Notes: generated by a model not told the origin, from the sequence alone. Positions 1 through 5,622 are shown, counted from the first letter of the stretch. The stretch: 8,260 nucleotides of DNA from Streptomyces sp. NRRL WC-3549 (GCF_000721935.1 NZ_KL585420.1:54344-62603), one strand, 5' to 3'. Made by a program: numbers and translations.

Positions 1-186
1 TACGTGTACCGGCTGCGGTGCGAGCTGCCGGTCCGGCCGCAGGCCGAGGAGGTGGCCTGGCACACCTTCCTGACCGACGCGGAGCTGGAGCGCAGGCTGC
101 CCGACTGGGCCTGGGTGCCGGACGGGCTGGAGACCTACCACCGGTTGCGTGCCCTGCGCGCCGGGACGACGTGGCCGCCGGCGTGA
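1..186 (+). CDS. NUDIX-like hydrolase, C-terminal fragment (5' end outside window)
   Basis: Only the last 61 codons are present, open from base 1 to the TGA at 184-186. The fragment has a beta strand (VYRLRCELPVRP), then a glutamate-rich EEVAWHTFL segment and a short helix. This resembles the last strand and helix of NUDIX hydrolases, where a P(Q)xEEVAxxxWhxxxEL-type segment follows the catalytic box. The NUDIX box itself (GX5EX7REUXEEXGU) would lie upstream and cannot be seen, so the assignment rests on C-terminal resemblance only. The substrate cannot be judged. The stop codon overlaps the GTG start of the following DUF202 gene (GTGA), which suggests translational coupling. The open frame contains an ATG at 7, but the coding pattern runs in from the window edge, so this is a truncated gene rather than a 60-residue protein. 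Confidence 0.6.
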   Translation, partial: YVYRLRCELPVRPQAEEVAWHTFLTDAELERRLPDWAWVPDGLETYHRLRALRAGTTWPPA

Positions 187-605
187 GCGGTACGGGCGCC
201 CCGGGCCCGGGCGGCGGCCCCTGGCGCGGGCTGCGGCTGTGGTTCGTGCCGCAGCGGGTCCGCGAGGAGGGTGACACCCCCGACTACCGCTTCTCGCTGG
301 CCAACGAGCGCACCTTCCTCGCCTGGATCCGCACGGCCCTGGCACTGATCGGCGGGGGCTTCGCGGTCGACCAGTTCCTGCCCCACCTGGCGTGGGGCGT
401 CCGGGCCGGTCTCGCGCTCGCCCTGCTGGTGGCCGGCGTCCTGTGCGCGCTGCGGGCGGTCAACCACTGGGTGCGCTGCGAGCGGGCGATGCGGCGCGGC
501 GAGGATCTGCCGGTGTCCCGCTTCCCGGTCCTGCTGAGCCTGGCCGTCGCCGTGGTGGCGGTCGCGATGGTGGTGGTGGTCCTGTTCGGCTGGGAGGGCC
601 GGTGA
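183..605 (+). CDS. DUF202 (YidH-like) family membrane protein
   Basis: This is a 140-residue protein starting at the GTG at 183, which overlaps the previous stop as GTGA. An upstream in-frame ATG exists at 18, but it would overlap the preceding gene extensively and adds no DUF202 sequence. The DUF202 signature is clear near residues 35-52 (DYRFSLANERTFLAWIRTAL): a cytosolic, arginine-bearing stretch just before the first membrane segment. Three hydrophobic helices follow at about residues 50-68, 75-93 and 114-136; the last is a long A/V run. The length suits the family. DUF202 proteins are small inner-membrane proteins whose molecular role is not established; the domain also occurs as the membrane part of fungal VTC polyphosphate polymerases. 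Its 3' end overlaps the next DUF202 gene by four bases, so the two are probably made together and may associate in the membrane (inference). Confidence 0.85.
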   Translation: MSGTGAPGPGGGPWRGLRLWFVPQRVREEGDTPDYRFSLANERTFLAWIRTALALIGGGFAVDQFLPHLAWGVRAGLALALLVAGVLCALRAVNHWVRCERAMRRGEDLPVSRFPVLLSLAVAVVAVAMVVVVLFGWEGR

Positions 606-913
606 CGGCCGCCGGGCGCGATCCCGGCCTCCAGCCCGAGCGGACGCGGCTGGCCTGGCGGCGTACGACGTTGTCCTGCACGGTGGTGGCGCTGCTCGGG
701 GTCCGGCAGGCGCTGCGCGGCGGGTCCGGCGCCACCGGCGTGATCGCCCTGGCGCTGGGCCTGCTGGCGTGGCTCGCGTTCCTGCGGGTGGCGCACCGGC
801 GGGTGTCCGGCATGGGCGCCGCCGAGCCCGCGCCGCTGGTGGCACGCCACGCGCTGACGGCCGCGGCGTGCACGGTGGTGCTGGCGGTGTGCGCGGCGGC
901 GATGCTGTTCTGA
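602..913 (+). CDS. Second, shorter DUF202 family membrane protein
   Basis: This is a 103-residue protein starting at the GTG at 602, inside the GTGA overlap with the preceding DUF202 stop. Residues 10-24 (LQPERTRLAWRRTTL) match the DUF202 signature of Glu-Arg-Thr-x-(L/F)-A-W-x-R-T before the first membrane helix. Three hydrophobic segments follow at about residues 25-38, 45-64 and 82-102, and the chain ends within the last helix (AAAMLF). It has the same fold as its neighbour but diverges in sequence and lacks the neighbour's 35-residue N-terminal extension. Paired DUF202 genes are a recurring arrangement in actinobacteria, consistent with old duplication and a possible heteromeric complex. 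Function is unknown. It is the last gene of its run; a strong hairpin follows 8 bases after the stop. Confidence 0.82.
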   Translation: MTAAGRDPGLQPERTRLAWRRTTLSCTVVALLGVRQALRGGSGATGVIALALGLLAWLAFLRVAHRRVSGMGAAEPAPLVARHALTAAACTVVLAVCAAAMLF

Positions 914-920
914 GACCGGC

Positions 921-970
921 CCCGGGGGTGTGCGGGGAAGCGGCGCCTCGCCTCCCCGCACACCCCCGGG
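921..970. terminator. Perfect 18-bp hairpin between convergent genes
   Basis: The arms at 921-938 (CCCGGGGGTGTGCGGGGA) and 953-970 are exact reverse complements, with a 14-base loop that contains a second small hairpin (942-945 with 949-952). It lies between the DUF202 stop (913) and the stop of the convergent oxidoreductase (974). There is no T-tract, which is normal for actinobacterial terminators. By position it can serve both strands. Confidence 0.85.
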
Positions 971-973
971 CGG

Positions 974-1858
974 TCAGCTGTCCCAGTCGACGGTGACGAC
1001 GACCTTCCCCCGGGTGCGGCCCTGCTCGTTGAGACGGTAGGCGTCGGCCGCCTGCTCCAGCGGGAAGGTGCGGTCCACGTGGACGGAGACGATGCCCTGT
1101 TCGGCCAGCCCGGCCAGGTGGGCGAGGTCCTCGGCGTCGGGGCGTACGAAGGCGTAGCGCCCGCCGTAGGAGAAGACCTCGGCGTCCGCGATGGAGGCGA
1201 GCCGGCCGTCGGGGGCGAGCGTGGCGGGATCGGGGGCCATGGCCCGCAGCCGGTCGGCGAGGCCGTCGCCGTACTCCACGGGTTCGCCGCCGAGCCGGCG
1301 CACGTACTCGTGGTTGTGGGGGCCCGCCGTGCCGATCACCCGGCAGCCCGCGTGCCGGGCCAGCTGGACGGCGAGCGATCCGACCCCTCCGGCGGCGGCG
1401 TGCACGAGGACGGTCTCGCCCTCCTGGACCTTCAGCACCTTGTGCAGGACCTGCTGGGCGGTGAGCCCGCACAGCGGCAGTCCGGCGGCCTCCTCGAAGC
1501 CGACGCTGAGCGGCTTGCGGGCCAGGGTGCGTACGGGGGCGGCGACGTACTCGGCGAAGGTGCCGCGCGACAGGAAGTCCTCGCGCACATAGCCGATGAC
1601 CTCGTCGCCGACCTCGAACTCGTCGACGGCGGCGCCCGGCTGGACGACGACCCCGGAGACGTCCCAGCCGGGGACCACGGGGAAGACGGCTTCCAGGCCC
1701 GCCTGGAGGTAGCCCTCGCGCGCCTTCCAGTCCACCGGGTTCACGGCGGCGGCCCGCACCTTCACCAGCACCGAGTCGGGGCCGACCTTGGGGTCGGGCC
1801 GCTCGCCGTACTCCAGGACGTCGGCCGAGCCGTACCTGCTGTAGCTGATCGCCTTCAT
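974..1858 (-). CDS. NADP-dependent quinone oxidoreductase-like (zinc-free MDR family), internally shortened
   Basis: This is a 294-residue member of the medium-chain dehydrogenase/reductase superfamily, quinone oxidoreductase type. The N-terminal GroES-like domain (about 1-120) contains AAAVNPVDWK and PGWDVSGVV and lacks the zinc-ligand cysteine pattern. The nucleotide-binding domain carries the glycine motif AAGGVGS at residues 155-161. Such enzymes reduce quinones or enones with NADPH in the cytosol; the real substrate is unknown. Oddity: at residues 206-215 (AMAPDPATLA) the chain jumps from the end of one helix to APDGRLASIAD. Relatives carry the GVDxxLDxVGGxxL strand-helix there, so about 17 residues (roughly 51 bases) seem to be missing in frame near base 1228. 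The protein may therefore be non-functional, or the assembly may be wrong. The ATG at 1858 has only a poorly spaced purine run (GAGGG) before it. It lies 47 bases after the restored stop of the dehydratase gene, suggesting one operon. Confidence 0.85.
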   Translation of the reverse strand: MKAISYSRYGSADVLEYGERPDPKVGPDSVLVKVRAAAVNPVDWKAREGYLQAGLEAVFPVVPGWDVSGVVVQPGAAVDEFEVGDEVIGYVREDFLSRGTFAEYVAAPVRTLARKPLSVGFEEAAGLPLCGLTAQQVLHKVLKVQEGETVLVHAAAGGVGSLAVQLARHAGCRVIGTAGPHNHEYVRRLGGEPVEYGDGLADRLRAMAPDPATLAPDGRLASIADAEVFSYGGRYAFVRPDAEDLAHLAGLAEQGIVSVHVDRTFPLEQAADAYRLNEQGRTRGKVVVTVDWDS

Positions 1859-1905
1859 CCCTCGACGATCGGCGCGGCCGGGCGGCCCCGCAACTCAGGC
1901 CGGTG

Positions 1906-3125
1906 TCACCAGCGCGGGACGGACCCCCCAGCCAGCGCCGGTGCAGCGCCGCGAGGCGGTCGCGGTCCAGCTCGACGCCGAGTCCCGGGGCGTCGGAGAC
2001 GGCCAGGTGCCCGTCCTGGAAGGTGTGGCGGGTGGTGAGGACGTCCTCGGCCTGCCAGGGGTAGTGGGTGTCGCAGGCGTGGTGGAGGTCGGGGACGGTG
2101 GCGGCGACGTGGGTCATCGCGGCCAGGCTGATCCCGAGGTGGGTGTTGGAGTGCATGGAGAGCCCGACGCCGAAGGCGCGGCATATCCCGGCCAGTTCGC
2201 GGGTGCGGTGCAGCCCGCCCCAGTAGTGGTGGTCGCAGAGGACGATCTGGACCGCGTCGCGGGCGAAGGCGTCGGGCAGCTCGGCGAGGGTGGTGACGCA
2301 CATGTTGGTGGCGAGCGGGAGGTCCGTGCCCGCGGAGACCCGCGCCATCGCCTCGGTCCCGCTCGCGGGGTCCTCCAGGTATTCCAGGACGTCCTTCAGC
2401 CGCTCCGCGACGTACAGGGAGGTCTCCACGGACCAGGCGCCGTTGGGGTCCAGGCGCAGCGGCCGTCCCGGGAACGCCTCGGCCAGGGCGCGGACGGCGG
2501 CGATCTCCTGGTCGGGCGGGAAGACGCCGCCCTTGAGCTTGAAGGAGGTGAAGCCGTGGTCGCGGACGAAGCGCCGGGCCTGGGCGACGACGCCCTCGGG
2601 GTCGAGGGCGGCGCCCCAGTCGTCCGGTTCGCCGCCGGCCGGGTGGGCGGCCCAGCGGTGGAAGAGGTACGCGCTGTACTCGACGCGGTCGCGGACCTTG
2701 CCGCCGAGCAGGGCGTGCACGGGGAGCCCGAGGGCCTTGCCGAGCGCGTCCAGGCAGGCCACCTCGAAGCCGGAGACGACGGAGAGCCGGAGCTTCCCGG
2801 CCGTCTGCGCGCCGCGCAGCCCGCCCGCGTCCACCCGGTCGTCGGCGGCGCCTGGATCGCCGCACACCTGGTCGGCCAGCGCGAGGAGCCCGTTCACCTC
2901 ACTGACCGGGCGGCCGGGCAGGGCGCGGGCGAGGGGCTCCGCGAGCTCCAGGTAGGCGCCGTCGCCGTAGGTCTCCCCGACGCCGGTCACGCCGCCGCGG
3001 GTGACGACCTCCACGACGAGCCGGGGGGTGTACGGCTGGTGGACGCCCTGGGTGTTCAGCAGGGGCGGGTCGGCGATGAGGACCGGGGTGAGCCGGACGG
3101 CGTCGATCAACAAGGCTGTATTCAT
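1906..3125 (-). pseudogene. Glucarate dehydratase-type enolase-superfamily enzyme with disrupted C-terminus
   Basis: From the ATG at 3125, about 400 residues match the glucarate dehydratase family, which dehydrates D-glucarate to 5-keto-4-deoxyglucarate. Visible landmarks are the capping domain (about 1-135), FKLKGG with the KxK pair at K196/K198, presumed Mg2+ ligands D226 (LDPNG), E251 (LEDP) and N274 (ATNM), and a catalytic dyad D298 with H325 (MHSNTH). The barrel is therefore intact. After residue ~399 (LHRRWLGG) the frame has no stop and runs on through the next gene. One added base in the six-G run (top-strand C tract 1924-1929) would give GGSVPRW and a TGA at 1906-1908, the usual type of ending for this family. 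Even then about 20-25 C-terminal residues normally found before VPRW are absent, so a net deletion of 3n+1 bases is inferred. It could be a real pseudogene or an assembly error. The exact sugar-acid substrate is unproven. Confidence 0.75.
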
Positions 3126-3131
3126 ACATGA

Positions 3132-3137
3132 AACCTA
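3132..3137 (-). promoter_or_regulatory. Candidate -10 box for a leaderless dehydratase transcript
   Basis: On the minus strand the hexamer reads TAGGTT, fitting the actinobacterial TAnnnT -10 consensus. Transcription starting 7 bases downstream would begin at the A of the ATG at 3125, giving a leaderless mRNA. No convincing Shine-Dalgarno sequence precedes this ATG, which agrees. The -35 region is weak and falls in the palindrome at 3154-3169. Confidence 0.4.
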
Positions 3138-3153
3138 TTCAGGGATGCGACCC

Positions 3154-3169
3154 GGGCACCAGGGTGCCC
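3154..3169. promoter_or_regulatory. 16-bp palindrome, candidate operator for the dehydratase promoter
   Basis: GGGCACC-AG-GGTGCCC is a perfect inverted repeat with 7-bp arms and a 2-bp centre. It lies 17 bp upstream of the proposed -10 box of the minus-strand gene, over its -35 region, and about 33 bp upstream of the proposed -35 of the plus-strand kinase gene. Repressor binding here would block the dehydratase promoter. The cognate regulator is not identifiable. Confidence 0.4.
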
Positions 3170-3201
3170 ACGGGGACCGCCTGCGGATTCCGGGCGGGCA
3201 C

Positions 3202-3230
3202 TGGACGACATACCGACTGGTCGGCATCAT
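3202..3230 (+). promoter_or_regulatory. Candidate promoter with TetR-type operator in the spacer
   Basis: A -35-like TGGACG (3202-3207) and a -10-like CATCAT (3225-3230) are 17 bp apart, both imperfect. Their spacer holds CCGAC-TG-GTCGG (3213-3224), a perfect 5-bp-arm inverted repeat within TaCCGACTGGTCGGcA. It resembles the ACCGACCGGTCGGT-like operators of TetR-family repressors. A repressor bound there would exclude RNA polymerase from the kinase/dehydrogenase operon. The predicted start near 3237 leaves a leader of about 30 bases with a good ribosome site. Confidence 0.5.
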
Positions 3231-3253
3231 GGTCACGTCCGCTCGACCGCTCC

Positions 3254-3258
3254 GGAGG
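3254..3258 (+). promoter_or_regulatory. Ribosome binding site fixing the kinase start
   Basis: GGAGG lies 8 bases before the ATG at 3267. It supports this ATG as the start of the phosphotransferase and is one of the best ribosome sites in the window. Confidence 0.75.
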
Positions 3259-3266
3259 TACGCACC

Positions 3267-4289
3267 ATGAGCCCAGTCCACCCGCCAGGTCTCGACCTCG
3301 ACCGGCTGCGCGGTCACCTCGACCGCGAGCGGCCGGGGCTGGTGAACGGAGCACTCGAGGCCCGGCTGATCGAGGGCGGGCGCTCGAACCTGACCTACGT
3401 CGTGACGGACGGCACCGGACGCTGGGTCGTCCGCCGGCCCCCGCTGGGGCACGTGCTGGCCACCGCGCACGACATGAGGCGCGAGCACCGGGTGATCAGC
3501 GCCCTGCACCCGACGGCCGTACCGGTGCCCGAGCCGCTGCTGCTCTGTGAGGACGACGCGGTCATCGGTTCGCCCTTCTACGTCATGGAGCACGTCGAGG
3601 GCACGCCGTACCGGACGGCCGAGCAGCTCGCCCCGCTCGGCGCCGAACGCACCCGGGCCGCCGTGCTGGGGCTCGTGGACACCCTGGTGGACCTGCACGC
3701 CGTGGACCCCTTCGCGGTCGGCCTCGGTGACTTCGGGCGGCCCGAGGGCTTCCTGGACCGGCAGCTGCGCCGCTGGGGCAAGCAGCTGGACGCCTCCCGG
3801 AACCGCGAGCTGCCCGGCATCGACGAGCTGCACGCGGCGCTCGGCCGGGAACTGCCCGACTCCCCCGCCCCCACCGTCGTGCACGGCGACTACCGCCTGG
3901 ACAACGTGCTGATCGGCCCGGACGACCGGATCAACGCGGTCCTGGACTGGGAGATGTCGACGCTCGGCGACCCGCTCACCGACCTCGGCCTGCTGGTGAT
4001 GTACAGCTCCGACCTGGAGCTGCCCGAGTCACCGGTCTCCACCACCAGCGGCGCGGCCGGCCACCCCCGCCCGGCCGAGCTGGTCGAGCGCTACGCCGCC
4101 CGCTCCGGCCGCGACACCTCGGCCATCTCCTGGTACACGGCCTTCGCGTGGTTCAAGCTCGCCGTGATCCTGGAGGGCATCCACTACCGCTACACCCTCG
4201 GCCAGACCGTCGGCGCAGGCTTTGACCGCATCGGGGACCTGGTGCCGGTCTTCATCGCGCACGGCCTCACCACCCTCCAGGAAGGCTGA
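3267..4289 (+). CDS. Phosphotransferase family protein (APH fold, ACAD10/11 kinase-domain type)
   Basis: This is a 340-residue protein with the aminoglycoside-phosphotransferase kinase fold. The nucleotide loop region is EGGRSNLTY (36-44), followed by VVRRPP (54-59), as in the kinase domains of ACAD10/ACAD11 rather than true antibiotic kinases. The Brenner-type catalytic loop is HGDYRLDN (206-213), with D208 as the likely catalytic base and N213 as a metal ligand. The DxD-like metal motif is LDWEM with D227. A GDPLTDLG segment (234-241) follows. Known relatives (LvaA of the Pseudomonas putida levulinate pathway and the ACAD10/11 kinase domains) phosphorylate 4-hydroxyacyl-CoA. Given the acyl-CoA dehydrogenase 8 bases downstream, that role is inferred here, and resistance is unlikely. 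It is the first gene of a two-gene operon; its 3' end carries AGGAAGG (4279-4285), probably serving the next gene. Confidence 0.87.
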   Translation: MSPVHPPGLDLDRLRGHLDRERPGLVNGALEARLIEGGRSNLTYVVTDGTGRWVVRRPPLGHVLATAHDMRREHRVISALHPTAVPVPEPLLLCEDDAVIGSPFYVMEHVEGTPYRTAEQLAPLGAERTRAAVLGLVDTLVDLHAVDPFAVGLGDFGRPEGFLDRQLRRWGKQLDASRNRELPGIDELHAALGRELPDSPAPTVVHGDYRLDNVLIGPDDRINAVLDWEMSTLGDPLTDLGLLVMYSSDLELPESPVSTTSGAAGHPRPAELVERYAARSGRDTSAISWYTAFAWFKLAVILEGIHYRYTLGQTVGAGFDRIGDLVPVFIAHGLTTLQEG

Positions 4290-4297
4290 TCCGCCCC

Positions 4298-5416
4298 ATG
4301 GACTTCGCATTCGACGCCCGCACCGAGGAGCTGCGCACCCGGCTGCTCGCGTTCATGGACGAACACGTGTACCCGGCCGAGGAGGTCGCCGAGGAGCAGC
4401 GCGCGCGGCTCGCCTCCCCGTGGGACACCCCGCAGGTGGTGGAGGACCTGAAGGCCGAGGCCCGGCGGCAGGGCCTGTGGAACCTCTTCCTGCCCGACGC
4501 GGAGTACGGCGCCGGGCTGACCAACCTCCAGTACGCGCCGCTGGCCGAGATCACCGGCCGCAGTCCGCACCTGGCGCCGACCGCGCTGAACTGCGCGGCC
4601 CCGGACACCGGGAACATGGAGGTACTGCACCAGTTCGGCACGGACGCGCAGAGGAAGCGGTGGCTGGAGCCGCTGCTGGCCGGTGGGATCCGCTCGGCGT
4701 TCGCCATGACGGAGCCCGAGGTGGCCTCCTCGGACGCGACGAACATCGAGACCCGGATCGCCCGGGACGGCGGGGAGTACGTCGTCAACGGCCGCAAGTG
4801 GTACATCTCCGGGGCGATGAACCCGCACTGCGCGGTCTTCGTCGTGATGGGCAAGACCGACCCGGACGCCGGGGACATCCGCCGCCAGCAGTCCATGGTC
4901 CTGGTCCCCCGCGACACCCCCGGCCTCGAGGTGCGCCGCGCGATGCGGGTGTACGGCTACGAGGACCACTCCCACGGAGGCCACGCCGAGGTCGTCTTCA
5001 CCGATGTGCGGGTGCCCGTGGCGAACCTGGTCGGTGAGGAGGGCGGCGGCTTCGCCATCGCCCAGGCGCGGCTGGGGCCGGGCCGTGTGTATAAGAGACA
5101 GGTGCAGAACTGGATCGCGGACGCGCGGGTGACGGTGGAGCAGCTGCGGCTGCTGGTGCTGAAGACGGCCTGGCTGATGGACACGGTCGGCAACCGGGGC
5201 GCCCACACCGAGATCCAGGCCATCAAGATCGCCACACCTCGCGCGGTGGTGTCCCTCCTGGACCAGGCGGTGCAGCTGTACGGGGCCGGTGGCGTGAGCC
5301 AGGACACTCCGCTGGCCGAACTGTGGGCGTCCGCCCGGACGTTGCGGCTGGCGGACGGGCCGGACGAGGTGCACCAGCGGTCGCTGGCGCGGCGGGAGAT
5401 CAAGAAGTACGCGTGA
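4298..5416 (+). CDS. Acyl-CoA dehydrogenase (ACAD10/11-like), carrying an adapter scar and internal gap
   Basis: This is a 372-residue FAD-dependent acyl-CoA dehydrogenase. The helical N-terminal domain is at about 1-130, then the beta domain with FAMTEPEVASSDATNI (135-150) for flavin binding, NGRKWYISGA (164-173), and a C-terminal helical part with TPRAVVSLLDQAVQLYGAGG (313-332) and DGPDEVHQRSLAR. It is the partner of the upstream kinase; in related systems it acts on 4-phosphoacyl-CoA to give enoyl-CoA. At residues 264-268 the chain reads VYKRQ, encoded by the Nextera mosaic-end sequence. Relatives have about 35-40 residues at this point, between GPGR and VQNWIADAR, including the conserved R-x-AFGKP-x-x-x-Q helix region. 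The usual length is about 400. The frame survives the join, so it looks intact to a gene caller. As written the product should not fold normally; the true genomic gene is probably whole. Confidence 0.9.
   Translation: MDFAFDARTEELRTRLLAFMDEHVYPAEEVAEEQRARLASPWDTPQVVEDLKAEARRQGLWNLFLPDAEYGAGLTNLQYAPLAEITGRSPHLAPTALNCAAPDTGNMEVLHQFGTDAQRKRWLEPLLAGGIRSAFAMTEPEVASSDATNIETRIARDGGEYVVNGRKWYISGAMNPHCAVFVVMGKTDPDAGDIRRQQSMVLVPRDTPGLEVRRAMRVYGYEDHSHGGHAEVVFTDVRVPVANLVGEEGGGFAIAQARLGPGRVYKRQVQNWIADARVTVEQLRLLVLKTAWLMDTVGNRGAHTEIQAIKIATPRAVVSLLDQAVQLYGAGGVSQDTPLAELWASARTLRLADGPDEVHQRSLARREIKKYA
5086..5101 (+). other. Tn5/Nextera mosaic-end adapter remnant
   Basis: TGTGTATAAGAGACAG is an exact match to the last 16 bases of the 19-base hyperactive Tn5 mosaic end used in tagmentation libraries. 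It is AT-rich and uses an AGA codon, unlike its surroundings. It sits at the point where the acyl-CoA dehydrogenase loses a conserved segment, and its translation VYKRQ is a familiar contaminant peptide in assemblies. No transposase or 9-bp target duplication accompanies it. Confidence 0.93.
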
Positions 5417-5433
5417 TCGCGGGCGTGCGGAGT

Positions 5434-5456
5434 CGCGGGGCCGGTGAGGCCCCGCG
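5434..5456. terminator. Hairpin terminator between convergent genes
   Basis: CGCGGGGCC (5434-5442) and GGCCCCGCG (5448-5456) form a perfect 9-bp stem around the loop GGTGA. It begins 18 bases after the acyl-CoA dehydrogenase stop and lies 5 bases beyond the stop of the minus-strand mini-ORF, so it can end both transcripts. Confidence 0.75.
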
Positions 5457-5461
5457 GCCCC

Positions 5462-5566
5462 TCAGTAGCCGCCGGACGGCTGGTGGTCCGTCAGGGCCAG
5501 GGCGCGGAGGAACGCCTTGGCCCGGCGCAGCGGGCGGACCAGGAACCGGATGCGTCGTGTCGTCAT
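5462..5566 (-). CDS. Small basic 34-residue ORF divergent from the LysR gene
   Basis: ATG at 5566 to TGA at 5462-5464. The peptide starts MTTRRIRFLVRPLRRAKAFL, continues RALALTDHQ and ends PSGGY. It is strongly cationic, with Arg/Lys spaced along one predicted amphipathic helix in the first 22 residues, then a polar tail. I do not recognise a family. Support for it being real: a GGAG ribosome site 9 bases upstream of the ATG, a minus-strand TACGAT -10-like hexamer at 5631-5636, a hairpin terminator 5 bases past the stop, and a divergent layout with a LysR regulator. It is too short for coding statistics. It could be the visible part of the LysR regulon, a membrane-associated micropeptide or a leader, or a chance ORF. 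Confidence 0.45.
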   Translation of the reverse strand: MTTRRIRFLVRPLRRAKAFLRALALTDHQPSGGY

Positions 5567-5573
5567 GCGTCCA

Positions 5574-5588
5574 GGCTCCGCCGGAGCC
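5574..5588. promoter_or_regulatory. 15-bp inverted repeat upstream of the mini-ORF
   Basis: GGCTCCG-C-CGGAGCC is perfect with 7-bp arms and a single central base. On the minus strand it includes the GGAG ribosome site of the 34-residue ORF, so folding in mRNA could mask translation. It could equally be a protein-binding operator in the divergent region. Confidence 0.35.
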
Positions 5589-5622
5589 CGCCGTTCGGTC
5601 CAACAGATGGTTTAGCTGACTG

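Noticed and set aside
135..3125. A 996-residue minus-strand open frame covering three genes.
   Set aside because: Only its first 400 residues resemble protein (glucarate dehydratase). The rest is the out-of-frame shadow of the oxidoreductase and the antisense of the DUF202 genes, rich in Arg/Pro/Ala. It is open because of high GC and a lost frame.
1941..3131. A long plus-strand open frame of 396 codons.
   Set aside because: It is the exact antisense of the dehydratase gene, with Gly/Val/Asp-rich low-complexity composition and no recognisable domain.
3267..4289. An aminoglycoside resistance gene.
   Set aside because: The nucleotide-loop signatures and the adjacent acyl-CoA dehydrogenase point to the ACAD10/11-LvaA kinase group, not to antibiotic kinases.
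5086..5101. A natural Tn5/IS50 end or miniature transposon.
   Set aside because: Only one 16-base end is present, with no cargo, transposase or 9-bp duplication, and host sequence is missing at the join. The hyperactive mosaic-end sequence is engineered.
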